A stretch of DNA of 64,000 nt. It comes from Vicinamibacterales bacterium. GTDB taxonomy: Bacteria > Acidobacteriota > Vicinamibacteria > Vicinamibacterales > Fen-181. Below are positions 45,692 to 53,209 of the stretch, piece by piece. The notes under the pieces were generated by a model, which did not search any database, was not told the DNA's origin, and worked only from the letters and a program-made list of their open reading frames with translations. Numbering within the stretch: position 1 is the stretch's first letter; every line of letters begins with the position of its first letter. The stretch covers positions 62,001-126,000 of the forward strand of contig DASXVO010000028.1 in assembly GCA_036504215.1 (NCBI GenBank), written 5' to 3'. The position numbers and the translations under genes were made by a program.

Positions 45692-45745
45692 CTTCCCGGC
45701 TGCATTCTCACTTCGCACTTCCTGTCTGTCGCTTCCCGGTTCCCT
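45618..45745. repeat. Degenerate GAATTCAGAA/CTTCCCGG repeats
   Basis: The region alternates CAGAGTTCAGAAGCG, GAGAATTCAGAACCG and GCCGGGAGGCGAGC with CTTCCCGGCTGCATTC, CTCACTTCGCACTTCC and CGCTTCCCGGTTCCC. It is an intergenic-type minisatellite that extends the reading frame of the upstream gene. No mobile element features are present. Confidence 0.5.
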
Positions 45746-45752
45746 CGTCCGG

Positions 45753-46463
45753 CTAGAACCGCAGAATGAAGTTCGCCGAGTAGTTCATCCCACCAAGGTC
45801 CACGCGGCTACCCAGAAAGTCCTTGCTCAGCGGCGCGTCGGCCTTCTGGTAGCGGAGTTCGCCACCGAACGCGAAGTTGTGTCCCAGCGGGAACCGGATC
45901 CCGGCGACGACGACGGGGCCGACTGCCGTGCCGGAATCGACGTAGTTCGCCCGGAAGATGTTCGAGGCGCTGTCCACGAACTCACCCGTCTCGCTGTATC
46001 TCCAACTGAGCACACCCACACCGATGCCAACATACGGCTGGACAGGCGCCCGGCGCCCCGTCGGAAGGAACCTGAGCGTCGCCGACACCGGAATGATCCG
46101 AAGGCGGAGATCCTGCTGGATCTCCGAACCGTCGCTGTTGGTGACGTCTCGGTACACGCTCGGCGCCGTGCTCGCGTAGTAGCCCGCTCCGACGCCGACC
46201 TCGAGGAACGTGCCCATCGACACCAGCCACTCCGCGCCGATCGTTGCGTTGTTGAAGTCCTTGATATTGAACATCAGCGCGTCGCCGTAAAGGGCCCCCA
46301 GGTCCGAGACGAGCACGTCGCCCGATACACGGCCGGTCTCACTCCGGGGCGTGAAATAGCCCAGATTGACGGACAACGACTGGTGCTGTGCCGCAGCCAG
46401 TCCGGGCACGAGCAGGATGGTGGCCGTCACGAGCAGGCTCGTCAGCGCTTTGCTCCTGAACAT
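45753..46463 (-). CDS. Outer-membrane beta-barrel protein
   Basis: The 236-residue protein has a signal peptide (TSLLVTATILLVPGLAAA) cleaved before QHQSLSVNLG. The mature part alternates aromatic and polar residues in short strands and ends in phenylalanine (SANFILRF), the classical outer-membrane C-terminal signature. It resembles small OmpW/OmpA-like barrels, but no specific family is certain. An apparent sigma-54 promoter lies 85 bases upstream, and GAGGAGA precedes the ATG. Confidence 0.75.
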   Translation of the reverse strand: MFRSKALTSLLVTATILLVPGLAAAQHQSLSVNLGYFTPRSETGRVSGDVLVSDLGALYGDALMFNIKDFNNATIGAEWLVSMGTFLEVGVGAGYYASTAPSVYRDVTNSDGSEIQQDLRLRIIPVSATLRFLPTGRRAPVQPYVGIGVGVLSWRYSETGEFVDSASNIFRANYVDSGTAVGPVVVAGIRFPLGHNFAFGGELRYQKADAPLSKDFLGSRVDLGGMNYSANFILRF

Positions 46464-46546
46464 GAGAGCGTCTCCTCGGTGTCGAGCGGTCGCGCGCCCA
46501 GAGGCCGATTCCCCCGGCTCACGCCGCGTCTGGTATGGAACTACAG

Positions 46547-46561
46547 CAGGAACAGTGCCAA
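46547..46561 (-). promoter_or_regulatory. Sigma-54-like promoter of the barrel gene
   Basis: Read leftward, TGGCACTGTTCCTGC has TGGCAC at -24 and TGC at -12 with 14-base spacing. The first T before TGC is C. Transcription would start near 46535, giving a leader of about 72 bases. Confidence 0.5.
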
Positions 46562-46623
46562 TCTCGCGAGGGCGAATAGGCCGGTTTCAGCCGCCACGAT
46601 GGGCTGGGTGTCCGCTACAGATG

Positions 46624-47439
46624 TCAGTGGGAGGCCCCCGAACGCGCCGCCTGCCAGGCCTGAATCGTTCCAAGCATGGCCTCGTGCACCGGGCCATTTG
46701 ACGCAACCACATGGCCGAGCCAGGGGTCGAAGGGCGTTCCGTCGAATCCCGTCACCCGCCCGCCTGCTTCCTGCACGATCAGCGCGCCAGCCGCGGTGTC
46801 CCACGGTTTCAGTCGTTGTTCCCAGAACCCTTCGAATCGTCCCGCTGCCACATAGCAGAGGTCGAGTGCGGCCGATCCGAGGCGCCTGACGGCCTGCGCA
46901 CGCCCAAGGAACGCAGCAAACAGGCTCACCAGCAACTCGCCCTCACCCGGTTCGTGCACGGCGTACGAGAAACCGGTAACGAGCAGCGCATCGACCATCG
47001 AGTCGATGCTCGACACGAGCATCGGCTGGCCGTTGAGGAGCGCCCCGCCGCCGCGAGTCGCCGTGAACAGTTCTCGCCGCGTCGGATCGTACACCGCCGC
47101 CACTTCGGTCACACCGTCCACCTGCAGCGCGAGCGAGCTACAGAAGATCGGGAGGCCATGCGCGTAGTTGCTGGTCCCATCGAGCGGGTCGAACACCCAA
47201 CAGTGACGGGCGCGCACGGGTTCCTTGCCGCCGAGTTCCTCCGCCACCACCTGGTGATCGGGAAATCGCTCCGAGATCATCGACCGGAACATCCGCTCGA
47301 CGGCCACGTCGACCTCGGTGACGAGATCGATACGTCCCTTCTTCTTCGTCTTGAGATCGGTGCCGAGGCGGGCCATCTGGAGGTCGCCCGCGCGCAGGAC
47401 GGCCTCGACGGCAGTGGCAAGGAAGATGGGGTGGGTCAC
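46624..47439 (-). CDS. suhB: Inositol-1-monophosphatase family protein
   Basis: The 271-residue protein contains the metal-binding sequence WVFDPLDGTSNYAHG, the N-terminal LVTEVDVAVERMF segment with Asp for metal, and DLCYVAAGRFEGFWE with the last acidic ligand. The family dephosphorylates myo-inositol phosphates or related sugar phosphates; SuhB also works in ribosome biogenesis in some bacteria. Its ATG overlaps the stop of an RsbW-like kinase gene by four bases. Confidence 0.9.
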   Translation of the reverse strand: MTHPIFLATAVEAVLRAGDLQMARLGTDLKTKKKGRIDLVTEVDVAVERMFRSMISERFPDHQVVAEELGGKEPVRARHCWVFDPLDGTSNYAHGLPIFCSSLALQVDGVTEVAAVYDPTRRELFTATRGGGALLNGQPMLVSSIDSMVDALLVTGFSYAVHEPGEGELLVSLFAAFLGRAQAVRRLGSAALDLCYVAAGRFEGFWEQRLKPWDTAAGALIVQEAGGRVTGFDGTPFDPWLGHVVASNGPVHEAMLGTIQAWQAARSGASH

Positions 47440-47876
47440 GATCGTTTGAAGCGCTTCAGCATCCGAACCTCCATACCACCGCCGGCCGCCCGTTCGATGC
47501 TGACGTCGTCCATGAAGTTGCGCATGAAGAAGATGCCGCGCCCGCTGGCCTTCAGCAGGTTCTCCGGCGCGAGGGGGTCGGGAAGCGCCTTCGGCTCGAA
47601 GCCCTCACCGTGGTCGCGCACGCGCACCAGCAATTCGGTCGGCGCCACGCTCGGCGTCATCGTGAAGGAGATCTCGACGATCTTGGCGGGATCGTGACGA
47701 TTCCCGTGCTTGATCGCGTTGATCACCGATTCCCGCACTGCCACGCCGACCCAGTGGAGCGAGTCGTCGTCGAGACCGAGCACGCGGCCGAGTTGATCGC
47801 TGACGGCCTGCGCGAGATCGATCATCTCGAACAGGCTCGGAAGCTCGAGGCGAACGGTGTGACCAGTATCGGACAT
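47436..47876 (-). CDS. RsbW-like serine kinase/anti-sigma factor (HATPase)
   Basis: The 146-residue protein starts at ATG 47876 (MSDTGHTVRL) and has the GHKL ATP-binding boxes: AVRESVINAIKHGN (N-box with Asn), VRDHGEGF (G1-box), and ASGRGIFFMRNFMD (G2-box). This is the anti-sigma factor/serine kinase group, which phosphorylates anti-anti-sigma factors. A partner sigma factor or RsbV-like antagonist is not in the window. The overlap with suhB suggests co-translation. Confidence 0.85.
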   Translation of the reverse strand: MSDTGHTVRLELPSLFEMIDLAQAVSDQLGRVLGLDDDSLHWVGVAVRESVINAIKHGNRHDPAKIVEISFTMTPSVAPTELLVRVRDHGEGFEPKALPDPLAPENLLKASGRGIFFMRNFMDDVSIERAAGGGMEVRMLKRFKRS

Positions 47877-47985
47877 GCAGGAGATGATCCGCGGCACCGA
47901 ACGATGGTCCGCACAAAGTAACACAGGCAACGGAACACGGTCCAGCCCCCAGAGCGGGCCTCGTGGATGGGCGCGACGCCTCTGA

Positions 47986-47994
47986 TGCTATAGT
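47986..47994 (+). promoter_or_regulatory. Extended -10 promoter giving an apparently leaderless aroA transcript
   Basis: TGCTATAGT is an extended -10 (TGN followed by TATAGT at 47989-47994). Six bases follow, then the ATG at 48001, so transcription would start on the A of the start codon. The -35 region is weak, as expected for extended -10 promoters. Confidence 0.6.
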
Positions 47995-48000
47995 GCCCGG

Positions 48001-49287
48001 ATGACAGTGCGAGGCTCGTTTGTCGTCCAGCCCGCGAACGGCGTGCGGGGAGTCGTTCGCGTCCCGGGTGACAAGTCGATCGCTCATCGATACGCCCTGC
48101 TGGCGGCCTTGTCACCAGGTCGATCCGTGTTGCGCGGCTACGCCCCCGGTGCGGACTGCCGCGCAACCCTTGCGTGCATCGAGGCACTCGGTGCCGCCGT
48201 CGTGCGCGCGGAAGCCACTGTCACTGTTATCGGACGTGGCGTGGGCCGTTTGAGTTCCCCGGCAGGGATCCTCGACGCGCTCAACTCGGGAACGACGACC
48301 CGCCTGCTGACAGGGGTCCTGGCCGGCCACCCCTTCACCGCGACGATCACGGGCGACGATTCCCTTCGCCGGCGCCCCATGCGCCGGGTCATCGTTCCGC
48401 TGACGCTCATGGGTGCCAGGATCGGGTCGACGAACGGATGCCTGCCGATGACGATCGAGGGTGGTCCACTGCGCGGAATTGACTACCACACCGAGGTTCC
48501 GAGCGCGCAGGTGAAGAGCGCGATCCTGCTGGCAGGCCTCCACGCGAGCGGCGTCACACGGGTGACCGAGAGCGCTCCCACACGGAACCACACGGAGGTC
48601 GCGCTTTCCCGCTTCGGCGCCGACGTGACGGTGACGGGCTCCGTTGTCGAACTGCGAGGTGGCCAGACCCTGCACGCCGTCGATCTCGAGATCCCCGGGG
48701 ATCTCTCCTCGGCGGCCTTCTGGGCCGTCGCGGCGGCAGCGATGCCTGGTTCGTCGGTGGAACTCCCACAGGTCGGCCTGAATCCCACTCGTCGCGTCGT
48801 CCTCGACGTCCTGCAACGCGCGGGCGCAGAGATCGAGGTCGACGAATCCTCATCGGACGGAGGCGAGCCGGTCGGATGCGTGCGCGTGCGCCACGCCGGC
48901 GTCCGCCCCATCACGGTCTCGCCCGGCGACGTGCCCGGGCTCATCGACGAGCTGCCGGCGCTGGCGGCGCTCGCCACCCATGGCGGCGAGATCACGGTGA
49001 CCGGAGCGGCCGAACTCAGGGTGAAGGAAAGCGATCGGATCTCGGCCCTCGTCGCCGGTCTCAGGGCGCTCGGCGCCGATGCGGACGAATTGCCGGACGG
49101 GTTCCACGTGAACGGTTCGCGACGGCTCGCGGGCGGCGTGGCGGACGCGGTGGGCGACCACCGCCTCGCGATGTCGTTCGCCATCGCGGCCCTCGGCGCG
49201 AGGGGTCCGTCCACGATCCTGGGTGCGGAATCGGTCGACGTCTCCTACCCGGGGTTCTTCGGCGTGCTCTCGTCACTCACGATATGA
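48001..49287 (+). CDS. aroA: 3-phosphoshikimate 1-carboxyvinyltransferase (EPSP synthase)
   Basis: The 428-residue enzyme joins shikimate 3-phosphate and phosphoenolpyruvate in the sixth step of the shikimate pathway. VPGDKSIAHRYALLAA, LNSGTTTRLLTGVLAG and RRRPMRRVIVPL (PEP- and S3P-binding loops), the KSAILLAGLHASG segment and VKESDRISAL are all present, as is SFAIAALGARG near the C-terminus. The NSGTTTR loop contrasts with the NAGTxxR consensus and may affect glyphosate sensitivity (inference from family). The stop overlaps the aroK start (ATGA). Confidence 0.95.
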   Translation: MTVRGSFVVQPANGVRGVVRVPGDKSIAHRYALLAALSPGRSVLRGYAPGADCRATLACIEALGAAVVRAEATVTVIGRGVGRLSSPAGILDALNSGTTTRLLTGVLAGHPFTATITGDDSLRRRPMRRVIVPLTLMGARIGSTNGCLPMTIEGGPLRGIDYHTEVPSAQVKSAILLAGLHASGVTRVTESAPTRNHTEVALSRFGADVTVTGSVVELRGGQTLHAVDLEIPGDLSSAAFWAVAAAAMPGSSVELPQVGLNPTRRVVLDVLQRAGAEIEVDESSSDGGEPVGCVRVRHAGVRPITVSPGDVPGLIDELPALAALATHGGEITVTGAAELRVKESDRISALVAGLRALGADADELPDGFHVNGSRRLAGGVADAVGDHRLAMSFAIAALGARGPSTILGAESVDVSYPGFFGVLSSLTI

Positions 49288-49781
49288 ACACCGACAAGAT
49301 CTACCTGGTCGGCTTCATGGGCGCGGGCAAGACGACGGTCGCGCGCGCGCTCGGGAAGCGGCTCGGCTGGCGGGTCGAGGACATCGACGAACTCATCGAA
49401 GCGCGCGAGCGGAAGACCGTGGCTGATGTGTTCGCGACGCTTGGCGAGCCCTACTTCAGGGCGGCGGAACGCGATGTCCTTCGGCGTCTGTTGCCCCTGC
49501 GCCACGTCATCATCGCCACCGGAGGCGGCACGTTTGCCGACGCGGACAACCGAACGCTCATCAACGAGGATGGCGTGTCCGTGTGGCTCGATCTTCCCCT
49601 CTCCTCCGCGCTCGACCGCGTCCCCCCGGACGGCCGCCGGCCGCTGGCTGCAGACCGGCGCCAGTTCGAAGCGCTCTATCAGGTCCGCCGCGCGGCGTAC
49701 CAGTTGGCGCACGTCCGCATGGACGCCACCGTCCAACTCGAAGAACTGGTTGAACGGATCCTCGATTGGCTGGGATACTAG
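49284..49781 (+). CDS. aroK: Shikimate kinase
   Basis: The 165-residue protein has the Walker A motif GFMGAGKTTVARAL (residues 10-23), the shikimate-binding DIDELIEARERKTVADVF and the FRAAERDVL region, and IATGGGTFADADNR with the Asp/Gly-rich loop. It phosphorylates shikimate to shikimate 3-phosphate just before AroA acts. It starts by overlapping aroA by four bases, so aroA and aroK are translationally coupled and will be made together. Confidence 0.95.
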   Translation: MNTDKIYLVGFMGAGKTTVARALGKRLGWRVEDIDELIEARERKTVADVFATLGEPYFRAAERDVLRRLLPLRHVIIATGGGTFADADNRTLINEDGVSVWLDLPLSSALDRVPPDGRRPLAADRRQFEALYQVRRAAYQLAHVRMDATVQLEELVERILDWLGY

Positions 49782-49784
49782 GCC

Positions 49785-50531
49785 GTGCGATACCTGGTGC
49801 TCAGTGACATCCACGCAAATATCGACGCGCTCGAGGCGGTGCTGACCACCGCCACGCCGGAGACGTACGACGGCGTGCTCCTGCTGGGCGACCTCGTCGG
49901 CTACGGAGCGGAACCGAATCTGGTCGTGGACCGCATGTCGGCGCTGTCACCTCTCGCGGCGATCCGCGGCAATCACGACAAGGTGGCCACAGGGCTCGAG
50001 AGCGCGGAAGGGTTCAACCCGGCGGCGGCCCGAGCCGCGCGGTGGACTCGCGACACGCTCACCGACCGCACGCGCGACTATCTCCGCGGACTCCAGAAAG
50101 GACCGCTCATCGTGGACGATCTCGTCGAGATCTGCCACGGTTCGCCGATCGACGAGGACGCGTATGTCTTCGGGGAGCTCGACGCCGCTGAAGCGCTCAA
50201 CGCCACGCGCCGTCCGGTGTGCCTGTTCGGCCACACGCACATTCCCATGGGCGCCACGCTGTCGCCGGTCGGGACGCTGGACATGATCTTTCACGGGGCG
50301 CACGGTGAGGGGCGGATTGAACTCGACCCCGGGCTTCGGTACCTGTTCAACCCCGGCTCGGTGGGGCAACCGCGTGATGGCGATCCGCGCGCCGCCTTCG
50401 CCCTGCTCGACACCGGTCTTCGAGCCATCGAGTTCCGACGGGTCGCGTACCCGGTCGAGCGCGCCCGCGATCGCATCATTGACGCCGGCCTGCCAAAGCC
50501 GCTGGGCTTGCGGCTGCTCCAGGGGCGCTAG
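49785..50531 (+). CDS. Metallophosphoesterase family protein
   Basis: The 248-residue protein has the calcineurin-like metal signature: LSDIHANIDALEAVL, LLGDLVGYGAEPN, GNHDKVATG, and FGHTHIPMG. These motifs bind two divalent metals and hydrolyse phosphoester bonds. The family includes YfcE-like phosphodiesterases; the true substrate is unknown. The GTG start is 3 bases after the aroK stop, so it is probably the last gene of the aroA-aroK transcript. It converges with the cytochrome c maturation operon. Confidence 0.88.
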   Translation: MRYLVLSDIHANIDALEAVLTTATPETYDGVLLLGDLVGYGAEPNLVVDRMSALSPLAAIRGNHDKVATGLESAEGFNPAAARAARWTRDTLTDRTRDYLRGLQKGPLIVDDLVEICHGSPIDEDAYVFGELDAAEALNATRRPVCLFGHTHIPMGATLSPVGTLDMIFHGAHGEGRIELDPGLRYLFNPGSVGQPRDGDPRAAFALLDTGLRAIEFRRVAYPVERARDRIIDAGLPKPLGLRLLQGR

Positions 50532-50535
50532 TCGC

Positions 50536-50703
50536 TCAGCGGTCCCGGGGCTCGCCGCGCCTCGCGGCCCGTTCCTCGCGGCGCTTCAGCTCCATGGCAT
50601 ACGCATCGCGCGCCGCCCGCGATCCGAGGATCCATCCGATGACGATGCCGATGAAGAGCATCGCCGGGATGTAGATGAAGTGTCCCGCGCCCATCTGGCC
50701 CAC
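50536..50703 (-). CDS. Short membrane peptide at the end of the ccm operon
   Basis: The GTG at 50703 (VGQMGAGHF) gives 55 residues; an ATG at 50694 gives 52. GGAGG lies about 6-8 bases upstream of the GTG. The sequence has one hydrophobic helix (YIPAMLFIGIVIGWILGS) and a basic C-terminal tail (LKRREERAARRGE), predicting a single-pass protein with the tail in the cytoplasm. It follows the CcmD-like gene by 17 bases and is the last gene of the run, so it probably belongs to the cytochrome c maturation apparatus. No family name is assigned. Confidence 0.6.
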   Translation of the reverse strand: MGQMGAGHFIYIPAMLFIGIVIGWILGSRAARDAYAMELKRREERAARRGEPRDR

Positions 50704-50720
50704 GTCGATACCTCCGCTGC

Positions 50721-51056
50721 TTACTGCCGCCCCACGCGATCAGCAATCCGCGTCGAGAGGGCGTGCATCTCGCCCTCGACCTTCATGAGCCGGCGCCAGA
50801 TCGTCCACAGGTACACCAGCAGTACGGCCCAGACGAATGCATACGCCGTCATCAGCAGAGGGGCCGCCGGCAACTGCTCCTGTTGGGGCAGCGCCTTCAC
50901 GGGCACGAACTCGTCCTGGGGCTGGCCGGCCGCCTGGCTCGCCGCCGGCTCGGCCGTTCGTCCCGCCTGGGTGGATGCCGCGACCTGGCCCACGAACACC
51001 AGCGACATCGCCACCAGCACCACAATCCGGGCTCCCGTCACGCCACAACACCTCAT
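50721..51056 (-). CDS. CcmD-like small membrane protein with signal peptide
   Basis: The ATG at 51056 (MRCCGVTGARI) follows ACGGAGA and yields 111 residues. A signal peptide (RIVVLVAMSLVFVGQVAA) is followed by a Pro/Gln-rich linker and then one hydrophobic helix (LLMTAYAFVWAVLLVYLWTI) ahead of a basic cytoplasmic tail (RRLMKVEGEMHALSTR). A helix plus a short coiled tail is the CcmD pattern. CcmD releases CcmE from CcmABC. The N-terminal extension is unlike proteobacterial CcmD, so the assignment rests on position after ccmC. Confidence 0.6.
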   Translation of the reverse strand: MRCCGVTGARIVVLVAMSLVFVGQVAASTQAGRTAEPAASQAAGQPQDEFVPVKALPQQEQLPAAPLLMTAYAFVWAVLLVYLWTIWRRLMKVEGEMHALSTRIADRVGRQ

Positions 51057-51113
51057 CGGAGATTCTCCGTTCTTCGATCGCATCCCTCGTTCCCCACGGT
51101 CACCCGCTCCCGC

Positions 51114-51785
51114 TCACTCCTCCTCGGCGAGGAGGTAGAGGTGTTCGACATCGGCGCGCCGGTGTTCGAGCCTCATGCGGGCCGCCAGGAGCAGACCGAA
51201 CAGGAGCACGAACGCCGCCACGCAGAACCAGAACGGCCCGCGCATGCCAGGTGACAGCGTCGGCACCACCCGGGTCGTCGGATGAATCGTGCGCCAGATA
51301 TTGACCGAGATGTAGACGAACGGCACGTTCGCCATCCCGAAGACGGCCATGGCCGCCGACAACTTCTCCGCCCCCGGCCCGCCGAACCGCCGCACGAGCA
51401 AGTACGCAAGAAAGATCATCCACATCAGCAGCGTGGAAGTCAGGCGCGCGTCCCATTGCCACCATACCCCCCACGCTTTGCGCGCCCAGAGCGGCCCCGT
51501 CACCAGCACGATCAGGCCGAACACCACCGTCAGTTCAGCCGCGGCGCTGGCCACGCGATCCGCCGCCGCGTGCCCTCTGAACAGGTACACCGCGCTCGCG
51601 ATACCGCAGACGAAGGCGGCCAGGAACATCACCATCGCCGACGGAACGTGGTAGTAGAAGATCTTCTGCACCAGCCCCATCGTGGACTCGTACGGCGCAT
51701 TCACGATCATCACCGGCGCCGCGGCGAACAGCACGAGGGCCAGCAGCACGAGGGCCGGGTATAGGTTCTTCATAGGCTCAATCAC
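51114..51785 (-). CDS. ccmC: Heme exporter protein C
   Basis: The 223-residue protein has six hydrophobic helices and the tryptophan-rich loop KAWGVWWQWDARLTSTLLMW, where heme is presented on the outer face; conserved histidines flank it (IFYYHVPSA and RTIHPTTR). CcmC loads heme onto CcmE in cooperation with CcmAB. GTG at 51785 or ATG four codons later are both possible starts. It follows ccmB by 30 bases in the same direction. Confidence 0.93.
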   Translation of the reverse strand: MIEPMKNLYPALVLLALVLFAAAPVMIVNAPYESTMGLVQKIFYYHVPSAMVMFLAAFVCGIASAVYLFRGHAAADRVASAAAELTVVFGLIVLVTGPLWARKAWGVWWQWDARLTSTLLMWMIFLAYLLVRRFGGPGAEKLSAAMAVFGMANVPFVYISVNIWRTIHPTTRVVPTLSPGMRGPFWFCVAAFVLLFGLLLAARMRLEHRRADVEHLYLLAEEE

Positions 51786-51815
51786 CGATCCACGCTCGAA
51801 GGTCCGGCGTCGGTC

Positions 51816-52496
51816 TCATTCCGTCATCAGTGGCTCGAAGGTCCAGAGTGAGAGCGTGACGAACACGATATCAAAGAACGCCAGGAGCGCAATCCACATC
51901 TGCGCCAGATCGTCGGCCGGCACGGGCTCGAACAGCGCGGCGGTCCCGCGCACCCCGGCGATGATGACTGGAATCGTGATCGGATACAGCAGGATTGGCA
52001 GGAGCACGTCGCGGCTGCGCGCGCGCACCAGCATCGCGGCGAACAGCGTCCCGACCGCGGAGAACCCGACCGTGCCGCAGACCAGGAGGGCCACGAGCAG
52101 CACGGGACGTGCACCCACGGGCGCGTGGAACAGCAGCGCGACGAGAGGCACGAGGATCGCCTCGACGATGAGGAGCAACAGGACGATCCCGAGGAGCTTG
52201 CCGACGTAGATGGCGGGCCTGCTCGCTGGCGCGAGCATCAGCGCACGCAGCGTTTCGGCGTGCCGCTCGCGCTCGAACGTGCGGCCGAGCGCCAGCGTGC
52301 CGGCAAAGGCAATCGAGATCCACATGATGCCGGCTGCCGCATCCTCGAGGGGCCGGCCCTCCTTGACGAGCGCGAACGCGAACACCAGCACACAGGCCAC
52401 GGCGAAAAACGCGGTCGTGTAGAGAATCTCCCGGCTCCGCACCTCGACGGTGAGGTCCTTCCGCATCACGAGCCACGCCACTCGCAGGAACATCAC
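51816..52496 (-). CDS. ccmB: Heme exporter protein B (CcmB)
   Basis: The 226-residue membrane protein has six hydrophobic helices and resembles the ABC-transporter permease CcmB. FERERHAETLRALMLAPASRPAIYVGKL (shown here as its part ETLRALMLAPASRPAIYVGK) is the characteristic inter-helix loop of CcmB. It assembles with CcmA and CcmC to release holo-CcmE. It starts 2 bases before the end of ccmA. A GTG or ATG at 52496/52493 are both usable. Confidence 0.92.
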   Translation of the reverse strand: MMFLRVAWLVMRKDLTVEVRSREILYTTAFFAVACVLVFAFALVKEGRPLEDAAAGIMWISIAFAGTLALGRTFERERHAETLRALMLAPASRPAIYVGKLLGIVLLLLIVEAILVPLVALLFHAPVGARPVLLVALLVCGTVGFSAVGTLFAAMLVRARSRDVLLPILLYPITIPVIIAGVRGTAALFEPVPADDLAQMWIALLAFFDIVFVTLSLWTFEPLMTE

Positions 52497-52498
52497 GG

Positions 52499-53209
52499 CT
52501 ACTCCGCTCCCGCCACATGCGCCCGGTAGTGCTCGCGAATCCGGCCGTGCGCCTCGTCCAGCGCAACCAGCCGACCCTCTTTCAGCACCGCAACCCGGTC
52601 GAGCAGCATCTCGGCCACATCGAGATCGTGAGTGACGACGACAATGATCCGACCGGCGGTCCGGAGTTCGCCGAGCCGCGCCACGAGCGCCGCGACTGAC
52701 GCGTCGTCCAGCCCGGTAAACGGCTCGTCGAGGAGCAACAGTCGCGGATCGTGCAGCAGCGCACGCTCGAGTGCGAGCCTCTGGCGCATTCCGCGAGAGA
52801 ACCCCGACACCACGTCATCGCGTCGGGTGGTCAGGCCCGCGCGCTCCAACGCATGTCCCACACGCCCGCTGACGTCCGGCAGATCATAGAGCCGCGCGAA
52901 GAACTCGAGGTTCTCGGCGGCGGTCAGTTCAGGATACAGGTGCAGGTCGTGCGACAGAAACCCCAAGCGGGCTCGAAGCGCCGGGCCGGCCTCGGCGGCG
53001 GTGAGCGGGCCATAGCGGACATCGCCCACTGACGGTGCCAGCAGTGTCGCGAGGATCGCGAGGAGCGTGGACTTGCCGGCGCCGTTCGGCCCGAGCAGAC
53101 CCAGGACCTCCCCGGAGCGGCACGCAAGCGAGACGCGCGCCAGCGCGCGCCGGCGGCCGTAGTGACGGGACACGTCACGGACGGCCACCTCGGTGAAGTC
53201 GAACGTCAC
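52499..53209 (-). CDS. ccmA: ABC transporter ATP-binding subunit CcmA
   Basis: The 236-residue protein has the Walker A motif GPNGAGKSTLL, the Q-loop region (LGFLSHDLHLY), the signature FSRGMRQRLALERAL, Walker B LLLLDEPFTGLDDAS, and the His switch VVVTHD. It is an ATPase that drives release of CcmE~heme from the CcmABCD complex. The ATG overlaps the stop of the 580-residue upstream gene (ATGA). The position before ccmB identifies it as CcmA rather than another ABC subunit. Confidence 0.92.
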   Translation of the reverse strand: MTFDFTEVAVRDVSRHYGRRRALARVSLACRSGEVLGLLGPNGAGKSTLLAILATLLAPSVGDVRYGPLTAAEAGPALRARLGFLSHDLHLYPELTAAENLEFFARLYDLPDVSGRVGHALERAGLTTRRDDVVSGFSRGMRQRLALERALLHDPRLLLLDEPFTGLDDASVAALVARLGELRTAGRIIVVVTHDLDVAEMLLDRVAVLKEGRLVALDEAHGRIREHYRAHVAGAE

